A stretch of 41,276 nt of DNA from Pseudonocardia sp. (GTDB lineage: Bacteria; Actinomycetota; Actinomycetes; Mycobacteriales; Pseudonocardiaceae), in NCBI GenBank assembly GCA_016794615.1, contig JAEUJO010000020.1, positions 1-41,276 of the forward strand. Direction: 5' to 3'. Under the pieces are notes generated by a model that made no database searches, had not been told where the DNA came from, and worked only from the letters and a program-made list of their open reading frames with translations. This document shows, piece by piece, positions 1 through 8,337 of this stretch; within the stretch, counting starts at the first letter, position 1, and every line of letters begins with the position of its first letter. The translations under genes were made by a program, and so were the position numbers.

Positions 1-208
1 CCAGGGCCGCGGCGCCCAGGGCCGCGGCGGCAAGGGCCGGGGCGATCAGGGCGGCCGCGGGGGACAGGACCGGCGCGGCGGCAAGCCCGGACAGCAGGGC
101 CGCGGGGGCGACCGCGGTCGCGCTCCCGCACCGGCGGCGAACAACGCGATGGCGGACGCCCTGCGCCGAGCCGGGTTCGACACCGGCGGCAGCGACAAGA
201 AGCGCTGA
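1..208 (+). CDS. C-terminal end of an unidentified protein with Gly/Arg-rich tail (5' truncated)
   Basis: The gene enters from the left edge and stops at TGA 206-208; codons are read from position 2. The visible 68 residues are a Gly/Arg/Gln-rich low-complexity stretch (repeats of the type QGRG, GGRGG, RRGG), followed by a short ordered-looking end, MADALRRAGFDTGGSDKKR. RGG-like tails are typical of RNA-binding proteins such as helicases and nucleases, so an RNA-related role is plausible. The catalytic part lies outside the window and I do not recognise the family. A strong hairpin follows 63 nt downstream. Confidence 0.6.
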   Translation, partial: QGRGAQGRGGKGRGDQGGRGGQDRRGGKPGQQGRGGDRGRAPAPAANNAMADALRRAGFDTGGSDKKR

Positions 209-271
209 CGCCGCCCGCGGCCACGGGGTGATCGCCGCCTGCGCGCCCGTGGTGCACGATCGCCGTTCCCG

Positions 272-306
272 CGTGCCTGCCTGCTGTGCACACAGCAGCA
301 GGCACG
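272..306 (+). terminator. Strong hairpin, probable terminator of the truncated upstream gene
   Basis: Arms CGTGCCTG-C-CTGCTGTG and CACAGCAG-CAGGCACG form a 16-bp stem with a single bulged C and a 2-nt loop. No T-tract follows, which is common for actinobacterial terminators. It lies 63 nt after the stop of the preceding gene and about 210 nt before the next start. Confidence 0.55.
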
Positions 307-514
307 CGCCATCCGGGATCACCGGCAGCGGACGCGCGCAATGCCGATCACCCGGGAGCCGGGTCGGCGCCCGCTTCCGCCCGATCTTGCGTAGCCGGGC
401 CGTCCGGCGCAGAGTGCGGGGCGGTCTGTGACGTAACGCAGGCGGAAGCCGTCCGCGATCCCGCGGTAACCCCACCCGCGGACGATCATGCTCGTCGACG
501 AGCCTGGAGGTGGC
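307..514. other. Intergenic region upstream of the ABC importer operon
   Basis: With the preceding hairpin this makes about 305 nt without a gene. It should contain the promoter of the importer operon, but I cannot place clear -35/-10 boxes. No TPP-riboswitch core is visible: I looked for the CTGAGA and ACC-GATCTGG type motifs because thiamine-precursor importers often carry one. A GGAGG ribosome-binding site at 506-510 precedes GTG 515. Confidence 0.4.
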
Positions 515-1414
515 GTGCGCACGACCGGCCGGGGGACGCGGGCCGCCCGCTCCCGCTGGCGGCCCGCGATGACGGCCGTCGCGGCGTTCGTGCTGCTCGT
601 GGTCGTGTGGGAGCTGGTGAAGCTCGTCGTGCCGGACGACGGGGTGAGCATCGCAGGCACGCGGGTCCTGCCACGGACCTCGGACGCGGCGATGCCGCAC
701 GTCTGGACCGTCCTCGGCAGGCTGTCCGACCCCGAGGTCGCGGGGGCGGCGCAGCAGCGGTCGATCGGGGCCGCCGTCCTCTCCGGGGCGCTGTTCACGT
801 TGCGCCTGTCCCTCGGCGGACTCCTGCTGGGCGGTGTGCTGGGCGTGCTGCTGGCGGTGGTGATGCAGCGGTCGGGCCTGCTCGAGCGCGCGCTGCTGCC
901 CTACGTCGTCGCGTCGCAGACCGTGCCGCTGATCGCGATCGCCCCGCTCGTCGCCGGCTGGGGCGGCAAGATCGCGGTGTTCGGGCAGCCGTGGCAACCG
1001 TGGGCGAGCGTCATGGTGATCGCCGCCTACCTGGCGTTCTTCCCGATCGCCGTCGGCATGCTGCGTGGGCTCACCTCGCCGCGGACCGCGGACGTCGAAC
1101 TGTTCGGCGCGCTGGCCTGCGGGTGGTGGACGACGCTGGTGCGGCTGCGGCTTCCCGCGTCGGTGCCGTACCTGATCCCGTCGGCCCGGCTCGCCGCCGC
1201 CGCCGCGGTGATCGGCGCGATCGTCGCCGAGATCTCCACGGGTACCCGTGGTGGGATCGGCCGGCTGATCATCGAGTACGCCCAGGCGGCGACGGGTGAT
1301 CCGGCACGCGTGTACACCGCGATCCTCGGCGCGGCGGTGCTGGGTCTCGTCGCGGCGTGGGCGGTCGGGCTGCTCGACCTCGCGCTGCGGCGCTACCAGG
1401 GGGTCGCCCGATGA
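515..1414 (+). CDS. ABC transporter permease (SsuC/TauC/ThiX-like), first of two
   Basis: A 299-residue integral membrane subunit of a nitrate/sulfonate/thiamine-precursor type importer. Hydrophobic segments occur near residues 20-35, 100-120, 130-150, 165-185 and at the C-terminus. The permease coupling region around the EISTG segment resembles the BPD_transp_1 EAA loop. GTG 515 is preferred over an in-frame ATG at 488 because GGAGG (506-510) lies just upstream of it; 488 would add nine residues of non-hydrophobic sequence. The stop overlaps the next start (ATGA at 1411-1414), so it is the first gene of a tightly coupled operon. The substrate cannot be read from this subunit. Confidence 0.85.
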   Translation: MRTTGRGTRAARSRWRPAMTAVAAFVLLVVVWELVKLVVPDDGVSIAGTRVLPRTSDAAMPHVWTVLGRLSDPEVAGAAQQRSIGAAVLSGALFTLRLSLGGLLLGGVLGVLLAVVMQRSGLLERALLPYVVASQTVPLIAIAPLVAGWGGKIAVFGQPWQPWASVMVIAAYLAFFPIAVGMLRGLTSPRTADVELFGALACGWWTTLVRLRLPASVPYLIPSARLAAAAAVIGAIVAEISTGTRGGIGRLIIEYAQAATGDPARVYTAILGAAVLGLVAAWAVGLLDLALRRYQGVAR

Positions 1415-2289
1415 ACGCCGTCGAGCTGACCGGCGTCGGCAAGACCTTCGACACCGGGGCCCGGGGGCCGGTGCACGCCCTGTCGGGCATCGAGCTGCGG
1501 GTCGAGCCCGGCGAGTTCGTGTCGCTGATCGGCCCGTCGGGATGCGGGAAGTCGACGCTGCTGCGGGTGGTCGCGGACCTGGAGCAGCCGAGCTGCGGGT
1601 CGGTGGTGGTCGGGGGCAAGTCCGCCCGGCAGGCCCGGCTGGACCAGGACTACGGCATCGCGTTCCAGCAGGCCGGCCTGCTGGAGTGGCGGACGGTCGT
1701 GGCGAACGTCGAGCTGCCCCTGCACGTGCACGGGGTCGCGAAGGCCGAGCGCCGCGCCCGGGCGGCGGAGCTGCTCGCACTCGTCGGCCTCGCCGAGTTC
1801 GCCGCGCTGCGCCCCAGCCAGCTCTCGGGCGGCATGCAGCAACGGGTGGCGATCGCCCGATCGCTCGCCACCCGGCCGAAGCTGCTGCTCATGGACGAAC
1901 CCTTCGGCGCGCTGGACGAGATGACCCGCGAGCGGATGCAGGCCGAGCTGCTGCGCATCGCGGACGAGACGGGCGCGGCGGTGCTGTTCGTCACGCACTC
2001 GATCCCCGAGGCGGTCGTGCTGTCCGACCGGGTCGTCGTGATGTCCCCGCGGCCGGGGCGGATCACGGACGTGATCGACGGGCGGCGTCCGCGGAGCGGG
2101 TCCGGACCGGCCGGTCGGGGGGTCGACGGCGCTCTGCCCGATTCCGCTCTGCCCGATTCCGCTCTGCCCGATTCCGCTCTGCCCGATTCGGTACTCGCGG
2201 ACGAGGACGTCGACGGCGTGCGCGAGTCCGCCGAGTTCTTCGCGGCCGTCACCGAGGTCCGCGAGGCGCTGCGCAAGGGCAGCGCATGA
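1411..2289 (+). CDS. ABC transporter ATP-binding protein (SsuB/TauB/ThiZ-like)
   Basis: The 292-residue nucleotide-binding subunit of the importer. Walker A GPSGCGKS lies at residues 41-48, signature LSGGMQQR at 138-145, Walker B LLLMDEP at 158-164 and the switch His in VTHS at 196. The catalytic core is full length. The C-terminal extension contains four copies of ALPDS (residues 241-260) from a 15-bp tandem repeat, followed by an acidic segment and a helical tail. Both ends overlap neighbours by ATGA, giving translational coupling with both permeases. Confidence 0.93.
   Translation: MNAVELTGVGKTFDTGARGPVHALSGIELRVEPGEFVSLIGPSGCGKSTLLRVVADLEQPSCGSVVVGGKSARQARLDQDYGIAFQQAGLLEWRTVVANVELPLHVHGVAKAERRARAAELLALVGLAEFAALRPSQLSGGMQQRVAIARSLATRPKLLLMDEPFGALDEMTRERMQAELLRIADETGAAVLFVTHSIPEAVVLSDRVVVMSPRPGRITDVIDGRRPRSGSGPAGRGVDGALPDSALPDSALPDSALPDSVLADEDVDGVRESAEFFAAVTEVREALRKGSA
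2131..2190 (+). repeat. 15-bp coding tandem repeat, four copies (ALPDS)
   Basis: The unit GCTCTGCCCGATTCC occurs four times without gaps; the last copy ends in G instead of C. It is in frame and encodes ALPDS x4 in the linker after the ATPase core. Near-perfect identity, including synonymous positions, suggests recent expansion by slippage. Confidence 0.95.
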
Positions 2290-3095
2290 CCCGCCCGACC
2301 GTCGCGACCGCCGTCGCGGGGCCGCGCCGCCGCCCCTCGCTCGACCGGGTCTGGCCGCCCGTCGCGTTCGGGATCCTCGCGCTGGTCCTGTGGGAGCTCG
2401 TGGTGACGTTCTCCGGCGTCCCCGCCTTCCTGCTGCCCGCGCCGAGCGCGATCGCCGCGCAGGTCGTCGCCGCCTTCCCGACCATCCTCGCGACCGCCGC
2501 CGTGACCGGCGGGAACGCCCTGGTCGGCCTGGTCGTCGGCTTCGTGATGGGGGTCGGGCTCGCGCTGCTGGCGGCCCGGTCCCGGATCGTGTCGGAGTTG
2601 GCGACACCGCTGGTCAGCGCGGCTGCTGCGGTCCCGATCGTGGCGCTGGCGCCGGTGTTCACGACGATGTTCGGCTCGACCACGGAGGTGCCGCGGCGGC
2701 TGGTGGTGTCGGTCGTGGTGGTCGTGCCGGTGTTCGTCTCGACGGCCCGCGGGCTCGCGCAGGTGACCCCGGTCCACCACGACCTGATGACCGCGCTCGC
2801 GGCGACCCCGGGGCAGTTCGCGCGGTTCGTCCGCCTGCCCGGTGCGGTGCCCTACATCATGACGGGCCTGCGGCTGGCCGCCCCGGCCTCGGTGATCGCC
2901 GCGATCGTCGCGGAGTACTTCGGCGGCCTCCAGAACGGGCTGGGCAGCCGGATCACGTCCGCCGCGGCCAACACCGCCTACGCGCGGGCCTGGGCGTTCG
3001 TCGTCGCGTCGATCATCCTCGGCCTGCTGTTCTACCTCGCCGGCCTGCTCGCCGAGCGGATCGTCACCCGGACCCCGACCAGGAGAGAGCCATGA
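2286..3095 (+). CDS. ABC transporter permease (SsuC/TauC/ThiX-like), second of two
   Basis: A 269-residue membrane subunit with about six hydrophobic segments, starting with FGILALVLWELVVTFSGVPA. Its PAPSAI motif and the AIVAEYFGG...LGSRI coupling loop are typical of SsuC/TauC/ThiX permeases. It differs clearly from the first permease, so the importer probably uses a heterodimeric membrane domain. It overlaps the ATPase gene (ATGA 2286-2289) and the binding-protein gene (ATGA 3092-3095). Confidence 0.9.
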   Translation: MTRPTVATAVAGPRRRPSLDRVWPPVAFGILALVLWELVVTFSGVPAFLLPAPSAIAAQVVAAFPTILATAAVTGGNALVGLVVGFVMGVGLALLAARSRIVSELATPLVSAAAAVPIVALAPVFTTMFGSTTEVPRRLVVSVVVVVPVFVSTARGLAQVTPVHHDLMTALAATPGQFARFVRLPGAVPYIMTGLRLAAPASVIAAIVAEYFGGLQNGLGSRITSAAANTAYARAWAFVVASIILGLLFYLAGLLAERIVTRTPTRREP

Positions 3096-4264
3096 GACTG
3101 ACACGATCGAGACGGGGGATCCACGCGGGCCTCGCCGCCGCGGCGGCGGTGCTGGCCCTGGGCCTCGCGGCCTGCTCGACCACGCCCCAGGCCCCATCGG
3201 GCGGGGGTGCCGCCTCCGGCTCGGCCGCGGGCGTGTTGACGCCCGTCAAGTTGCAGCTGCAGTGGGTGACCCAGGGCCAGTTCGCCGGCTACTTCGCCGC
3301 CGTCGACCAGGGCTTCTACCGGAAGCGCGGGCTGGACGTGCAGATCCTCGAGGGCGGCGTCGACATCGTCCCGCAGACGGTGCTCGCGCAGGGCCAGTCC
3401 GATTTCGCGATCGCCTGGGTGCCCAAGGCGCTCGCCTCGCGCGAGCAGGGCGCGGGCATCACCGACGTCGCGCAGGTCTTCCAGCGTTCGGGCACCTACC
3501 AGGTGTCGTTCGCGAACAAGGGGATCACGGCGCCCGACGCCCTGCGCGGCAAGAAGGTCGGCAACTGGGGCTTCGGCAACGAGTTCGAGCTGTTCGCCGG
3601 TATGACGAAGGCGGGGATCGCGCCGTCCGACGTCACGCTCGTCCAGCAGCAGTTCGACATGCAGGCGCTGCTCAACGGCGAGATCGACGCCGCCCAGGCC
3701 ATGTCGTACAACGAGTACGCGCAGGTGCTGGAGGCGACGAACCCGGCGACCGGCCAGCTCTACCAGCCGTCCGACTTCAACGTCATCAACTGGAACGACG
3801 TGGGTACCGCGATGCTCCAGGACGCCATCTGGGCCAACACCGAGAAGCTGTCGGACCCGGCCTACCAGGACACGACGACGAGGTTCATCGCCGCGTCCCT
3901 GGAGGGCTGGGTGTACTGCCGCGACAACCCCGAGTCATGCCGCGACATCGTGGTGAAGGCCGGCTCGAAGCTGGGGGCGAGCCACCAGCTGTGGCAGGTC
4001 AACGAGATCAACAAGCTGATCTGGCCGTCGCCCGCGGCCGGGGTCGGCACGATCGACCAGGCGGCGTGGGACCGGACGGTGCAGGTCGCGCTGCAGGCCA
4101 AGAACGCCGACGGGGCGACGGTGCTGACCAGGCAGCCCGACGCCCAGGCGTTCACCAACCAGTACGTCGGTGCGGCGCTGGACGTGCTGAAGGCCGAGGG
4201 CGTCGACGTCGTGGGGGCGGGCTTCGCCCCGGAGACCGTGACGCTGAAGGCCGGCGGCGCCTGA
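3092..4264 (+). CDS. NMT1/THI5-like substrate-binding lipoprotein
   Basis: A 390-residue extracytoplasmic binding protein. The N-terminus is a lipoprotein signal peptide with lipobox LAAC (Cys28). The mature part begins with a Gly/Ala/Ser linker and then LQLQWVTQGQFAGYFAA, the NMT1/THI5 opening seen in proteins that bind hydroxymethylpyrimidine-type thiamine precursors or related small molecules. Later landmarks are YYRKRGLDV-like FYRKRGLDV, a GKKVGNWGFGNEFE hinge and two conserved Cys in VYCRDNPESCRD. AGGAGAG upstream acts as ribosome-binding site. Family assignment is firm. A pyrimidine/thiamine-precursor substrate is inferred, and no thi genes or TPP riboswitch adjoin to support it. Confidence 0.88.
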   Translation: MRLTRSRRGIHAGLAAAAAVLALGLAACSTTPQAPSGGGAASGSAAGVLTPVKLQLQWVTQGQFAGYFAAVDQGFYRKRGLDVQILEGGVDIVPQTVLAQGQSDFAIAWVPKALASREQGAGITDVAQVFQRSGTYQVSFANKGITAPDALRGKKVGNWGFGNEFELFAGMTKAGIAPSDVTLVQQQFDMQALLNGEIDAAQAMSYNEYAQVLEATNPATGQLYQPSDFNVINWNDVGTAMLQDAIWANTEKLSDPAYQDTTTRFIAASLEGWVYCRDNPESCRDIVVKAGSKLGASHQLWQVNEINKLIWPSPAAGVGTIDQAAWDRTVQVALQAKNADGATVLTRQPDAQAFTNQYVGAALDVLKAEGVDVVGAGFAPETVTLKAGGA

Positions 4265-4281
4265 CCGCTCCGCGGACCTCG

Positions 4282-4317
4282 TGCGCACCGCGGACCCGTT
4301 GCGCACCGCGGACCCGC
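4282..4317 (+). repeat. 18-bp intergenic tandem duplication
   Basis: TGCGCACCGCGGACCCG occurs twice at an 18-bp period, with a degenerate third copy just before it. It lies between the binding-protein stop and the following hairpin. No function is apparent. Confidence 0.7.
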
Positions 4318-4366
4318 AGGCAGGCCACCTTCGTGCAGCCGGACGGCATGAAGGTGGCCTTCCTGC
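4316..4366 (+). terminator. Terminator hairpin of the ABC importer operon
   Basis: A 17-nt arm ending in GGCCACCTTC pairs with GAAGGTGGCC... at 16 of 17 positions, and the stem can extend by a few wobble pairs toward the loop. No T-tract follows. It separates the importer operon from the helicase gene. Confidence 0.75.
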
Positions 4367-4475
4367 AACCGGTGCTACCCCGGCTCGCGGTCGGTAGACG
4401 CCCCATGGGATGATTTCCTGTCGGTTCGATGTTGTGGATCGAGAAAGCCCGCTGTCCGGCTGTGTGCCATCACGT

Positions 4476-4495
4476 CCGCGGGCTTGGCCCCGCGG
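4476..4495 (+). other. Small hairpin in the helicase leader
   Basis: CCGCGGG and CCCGCGG form a perfect 7-bp stem around a 6-nt loop, 43 nt before the helicase start codon. DEAD-box helicase leaders are often structured and cold- or self-regulated; whether this one is regulatory is unknown. Confidence 0.35.
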
Positions 4496-4537
4496 GTGCA
4501 CCGTCCGTGCTCCCGTTCCGTTCGACGAGAGACAGAC

Positions 4538-6388
4538 GTGACACTGAACGACGTTGTCGTTGACCCTGCCCTGCCCGAGACCGCCGAGACCGCCGAGACC
4601 GCCGAGACCGCTGTGACCGCTGTGACCGCTGAGACCGCTGAGACCGGCAGCGCGCAGGGCCCGAGCTTCGCCGACCTCCCGCTGGGCCCCGAGCTGCAGC
4701 GGACCGTCGCCGCGCTCGGCTACACCACCCCCACCCCGATCCAGGCCGAGGCGATCGGGCCGCTGGCCGAGGGCCGCGACCTGATCGGTCAGGCCGCGAC
4801 CGGCACCGGCAAGACCGCCGCCTTCGCGCTGCCGATGTTGGAGCGCCTGGGCGAGCAGCGCCCGAGCCGCACCGGCCGCACCGCCCCGTTCGGCCTCGTC
4901 CTCACCCCGACCCGCGAGCTCGCGCTCCAGGTCGCCGAGGCCATCACCGGCTACGGCCGGGGCATGCGCGCCCGCGTGCTCACCGTCTACGGCGGCGCCC
5001 CCGTCGGCCCGCAGCTGCGCGGCCTGTCCGAGGGCGTCGATGTCGTCGTCGCCACTCCCGGCCGGGCGATCGACCTGATGAACCGCGGCGCCCTGCGGCT
5101 GGACGAGCTCGAGGTCGTCGTCCTCGACGAGGCCGACGAGATGCTCGACATGGGCTTCGTCGAAGACATCGAGACCCTGCTCGACGCCACCCCGGACACC
5201 CGCCAGGGCGTGCTCTTCTCCGCGACGATGCCACGGCGCATCGAGGACCTGGCGCGCAACTACCTGCGCGAGTCGGTCACGGTCCGGATGGGCCGCGAGG
5301 TCGTGCCCGATGGCGCGGCTCCGCTGGTCCGCCAGACGGCGTTCCTCGTGCCGCGCACGCACACCACTGCGGCGCTGGGCCGGGTGCTGGAGGCCGAGCG
5401 CCCGAAGGCGGCGATCGTCTTCTGTCGCACCCGGCTCGACGTCGACGCCGTCACCGAGAACCTGACGGCCCGTGGCCTACGCGCCGAGGCGCTGCACGGC
5501 GGTATGGACCAGGAGCACCGCTCCCGGGTCGTCGACCGCCTCCGCAGCGGCCGTACCGAGCTGCTGGTGGCGACCGACGTCGCGGCCCGCGGGCTGGACA
5601 TCGACCTGCTCACGCACGTCGTCAACCACGACGTGCCGCAGTCACCCGAGACCTACGTGCACCGCATCGGCCGCGTCGGCCGGGCCGGGCGCGAGGGCGT
5701 GGCGATCACTCTGGTGCCGCCGTCGAAGACCTACATGCTGCGCCAGATCGAGCGGCTGACCCGCCAGCCCATCGAGATCGCCCCGGTCCCGACGGCCGCG
5801 GACCTGCGGGCCGCCCGGCTGGCCCGGACCCGCGACGCCTTGGCGGCCCGCCTCCTCGGCGAGGTCGACGGCGCTCTCGGCGGGGCGCAGCTCGACGCCG
5901 TCCGCGCGATGATCGTCGAGCTTGCGGCGGACTTCGACCCGGTGGACATCGCCGCGGCCGCGGTCGGGCTCGCCCAGGAGGTCGCCGGCGCGCCGGACGA
6001 CGCCGACGACATCCCGGTGGTCAGCGCCCGAGGTGGCGCCCGGGACCGCGACGCCGGCCCGCGCGGGCGTGGCGGCGCCGCGGCAGGCACCCGTCCGCCG
6101 CGGGCGGGTGCGACGCGCCTGTTCGTCAACGCCGGCCGCGCGAGCGGTGTGCGTCCGCAGGACATCGTGGGTGCGCTGGCCAACGAGTCGGGCCTGACCG
6201 GCCGGGACATCGGCGCGATCCAGATCCACGAGCGGCACTCGCTGGTGGAGGTCCCCGAGCACGCCGCGGACGACGTCCTGCGCTCGCTGCGCGGGGCGAC
6301 CACGCTCAAGGGCCGCAAGGCGAACATCCGCCGCGACCGCGGTTTCGCCCCGTCCGGCGCCCCACGCCGCGGCGGCCGTCGCGGCTGA
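4538..6388 (+). CDS. deaD: DEAD-box ATP-dependent RNA helicase with DbpA RNA-binding domain
   Basis: A 616-residue RNA helicase for RNA or ribosome remodelling. Visible motifs are the Q motif GYTTPTPIQ (61-69), motif I AATGTGKT (86-93), PTREL, VLDEAD (195-200), SAT (228-230), VFCRTR, VATDVAARGLDI and HRIGRVGRAGR. After a basic Gly/Arg linker comes a DbpA-type RNA-binding domain (about 530-605, RLFVNAGRASGVRPQDIVGA...). GTG 4538 is preferred, with GAGAG upstream; earlier in-frame starts would add non-conserved sequence. The N-terminus carries a 9-bp tandem repeat giving ETA/VTA triplets (residues 14-37). It is monocistronic and followed by a strong terminator. The match is to DeaD/CsdA; the name is by family only. 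Confidence 0.93.
   Translation: MTLNDVVVDPALPETAETAETAETAVTAVTAETAETGSAQGPSFADLPLGPELQRTVAALGYTTPTPIQAEAIGPLAEGRDLIGQAATGTGKTAAFALPMLERLGEQRPSRTGRTAPFGLVLTPTRELALQVAEAITGYGRGMRARVLTVYGGAPVGPQLRGLSEGVDVVVATPGRAIDLMNRGALRLDELEVVVLDEADEMLDMGFVEDIETLLDATPDTRQGVLFSATMPRRIEDLARNYLRESVTVRMGREVVPDGAAPLVRQTAFLVPRTHTTAALGRVLEAERPKAAIVFCRTRLDVDAVTENLTARGLRAEALHGGMDQEHRSRVVDRLRSGRTELLVATDVAARGLDIDLLTHVVNHDVPQSPETYVHRIGRVGRAGREGVAITLVPPSKTYMLRQIERLTRQPIEIAPVPTAADLRAARLARTRDALAARLLGEVDGALGGAQLDAVRAMIVELAADFDPVDIAAAAVGLAQEVAGAPDDADDIPVVSARGGARDRDAGPRGRGGAAAGTRPPRAGATRLFVNAGRASGVRPQDIVGALANESGLTGRDIGAIQIHERHSLVEVPEHAADDVLRSLRGATTLKGRKANIRRDRGFAPSGAPRRGGRRG
4577..4648 (+). repeat. 9-bp coding tandem repeat, eight units (ETA/VTA)
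   Basis: Eight consecutive 9-nt units of the type GAGACCGCC (variants GTGACCGCT and GAGACCGCT; the last ends in GGC) encode ETA/VTA triplets before the helicase core. Two subtypes in blocks suggest stepwise expansion. Confidence 0.95.
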
Positions 6389-6452
6389 CCCCCACCTCGG
6401 TCCCGGGGCGAACCGGGGGGCCGAAGGCGATGCCGAGGGGCCGAAAGGCGAT

Positions 6453-6484
6453 CGAGGGCCCGCACCGGGTGGTGCGGGCCCTCG
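6453..6484 (+). terminator. Terminator of the DEAD-box helicase gene
   Basis: CGAGGGCCCGCACC and its exact complement form a 14-bp stem around a GGGT loop, 64 nt after the helicase stop. There is no T-tract, as usual for this genome. Confidence 0.85.
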
Positions 6485-6637
6485 GCGTGTCCGCGGTTCC
6501 CGCGAGTCGCCGGTGCCCGCGCCGCCGGTGCCCGCGGGGCCTCCTCGTTCCACGGCCTCGTTCCACGGCGGCCGTCGGAGCGCACCCGCGCCCGCAACGG
6601 CAGACTGTGCGCCGACGCGCACGCCAGGAGGCCCTCG

Positions 6638-8332
6638 ATGACGCAGACCCAGCAGACCCGGTCCGACCTCAAACCCCGCTCCCGCGAGGTCACCGACGGC
6701 CTCGAGCGGGCCCCGGCACGCGGGATGCTGCGCGCCGTCGGCATGCGCGACGAAGACTTCACCAAGCCGCAGATCGGCATCGCGTCGTCGTGGAACGAGA
6801 TCACTCCCTGCAACCTGTCGCTGCAGCGGCTCGCCCAAGCGGCCAAGGAGGGCGTGCACCGGGCGGGCGGCTACCCGATGGAGTTCGGCACGATCTCGGT
6901 CTCCGACGGCATCTCGATGGGGCACGTCGGGATGCACTTCTCACTGGTCAGCCGCGAGATCATCGCGGACTCGGTGGAGACGGTCGTCCAGGCGGAACGC
7001 CTCGACGGCACCGTCCTGCTCGCCGGCTGCGACAAGAGCCTGCCCGGCATGCTCATGGCCGCCGCGCGGCTCGACCTCGCGGCCGTGTTCGTCTACGCCG
7101 GGTCGATCCTGCCGGGCTACGTGGGCGACCGGCAGGTGACCATCGGCGACGCGTTCGAAGCCGTCGGCGCCTGTGCCCGCGGGCTCATCTCCCGCGCCGA
7201 GGTCGACGCGATCGAGCGGGCCATCTGCCCCGGTGAGGGGGCCTGCGGCGGCATGTTCACCGCCAACACGATGGCGTGCGCGGCCGAGGCCCTCGGCATG
7301 GCCCTGCCCGGCTCCGCCAGCCCACCCGCGGTCGACCGCCGCCGTGACGGGATCGCCCGCGCCTCCGGCGAGGCGGTGGTGGCGATGCTGGACAAGGGCA
7401 TCACCGCCCGGCAGATCATGACCCGGGAGGCGTTCGAGAACGCGATCGCCGTCGTCATGGCCTTCGGCGGGTCGACGAACGCCGTGCTGCACCTGCTCGC
7501 GATCGCGCACGAGGCAGGTGTCCCGCTCGAGCTCGACGACTTCACCCGCGTCGGCGACCGCGTCCCGCACCTCGCGGACGTCAAGCCCTTCGGGGCGCAC
7601 GTGATGAGCACCGTGGACCGGGTCGGCGGCGTCCCGGTGGTCATGCGGGCACTGCTCGACGCCGGGCTGCTGCACGGCGACGCGCTGACCGTGACCGGCG
7701 CGACCGTCGCCGAGAACCTCGCGTCGCTCGGCCCGCCCGGCCTGGACGGGGAGATCCTGCGCCGGCTCGACGACCCCATCCACCCCACCGGCGGCATCAC
7801 GATCCTGCGGGGCTCGCTCGCACCCGATGGCGCGGTGGTGAAGAGCGCCGGGCTCGACTCCGCGCGGTTCGTCGGGCGGGCACGCGTGTTCGACGGGGAA
7901 TCGGGCGCCATGCGCGCCGTCGAGGACGGCACGCTGCAGGCCGGTGATGTCGTGGTGATCCGCTACGAGGGCCCACGCGGCGGCCCGGGGATGCGCGAGA
8001 TGCTGGCCGTCACCGGCGCGATCAAGGGCGCCGGACTGGGCAAGGACGTGCTGCTGGTGACCGACGGCCGGTTCTCCGGTGCGACGACGGGCCTCTGCAT
8101 CGGCCACGTCGCTCCCGAGGCGACGGACGGCGGCCCGATCGCCCTGGTCCGCGACGGCGACGAGATCGTGCTCGACATGGCGGCCCGCACCCTCGACCTG
8201 CGGGTCGCCTCCGACGAGCTGGACGGCCGCCGTGCGGACTGGTCGGTGCCGGCGCCCAAGCACACGCGCGGGGTGCTGGCGAAGTACGCGAAGCTGGTCG
8301 GGACGGCCGCCCGGGGCGCGGTCTGCGACTGA
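6638..8332 (+). CDS. ilvD: Dihydroxy-acid dehydratase
   Basis: Dehydrates 2,3-dihydroxyisovalerate or dihydroxymethylvalerate to the 2-oxo acid in valine, isoleucine and coenzyme A biosynthesis; cytoplasmic Fe-S enzyme. The 564-residue product is the usual family length. The three cysteines expected to bind the cluster are present: NEITPC (Cys58), AGCDKS (Cys131) and GACGGMF (Cys203), together with [17 protein letters not shown] and [10 protein letters not shown] motifs. ATG 6638 follows CAGGAGG at 6625-6631. The methyltransferase gene starts 5 nt after the stop, suggesting a short operon. No ilvBNC or leu genes are nearby. Confidence 0.96.
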   Translation: MTQTQQTRSDLKPRSREVTDGLERAPARGMLRAVGMRDEDFTKPQIGIASSWNEITPCNLSLQRLAQAAKEGVHRAGGYPMEFGTISVSDGISMGHVGMHFSLVSREIIADSVETVVQAERLDGTVLLAGCDKSLPGMLMAAARLDLAAVFVYAGSILPGYVGDRQVTIGDAFEAVGACARGLISRAEVDAIERAICPGEGACGGMFTANTMACAAEALGMALPGSASPPAVDRRRDGIARASGEAVVAMLDKGITARQIMTREAFENAIAVVMAFGGSTNAVLHLLAIAHEAGVPLELDDFTRVGDRVPHLADVKPFGAHVMSTVDRVGGVPVVMRALLDAGLLHGDALTVTGATVAENLASLGPPGLDGEILRRLDDPIHPTGGITILRGSLAPDGAVVKSAGLDSARFVGRARVFDGESGAMRAVEDGTLQAGDVVVIRYEGPRGGPGMREMLAVTGAIKGAGLGKDVLLVTDGRFSGATTGLCIGHVAPEATDGGPIALVRDGDEIVLDMAARTLDLRVASDELDGRRADWSVPAPKHTRGVLAKYAKLVGTAARGAVCD

Positions 8333-8337
8333 GAACC

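Noticed and set aside
210-514. TPP riboswitch upstream of the NMT1/THI5-like importer
   Set aside because: The conserved TPP core motifs are not found on the plus strand.
1650-3197. Long minus-strand open frame over the ABC genes
   Set aside because: Low-complexity Arg/Gly/Asp-rich shadow of the GC-rich coding strand; the plus-strand frames carry all ABC motifs.
4412-4434. PafBC-like motif upstream of the DEAD-box helicase (TGTCGGTT)
   Set aside because: The position 8 nt downstream reads TGGATC rather than TANNNT and the last base of the box differs.
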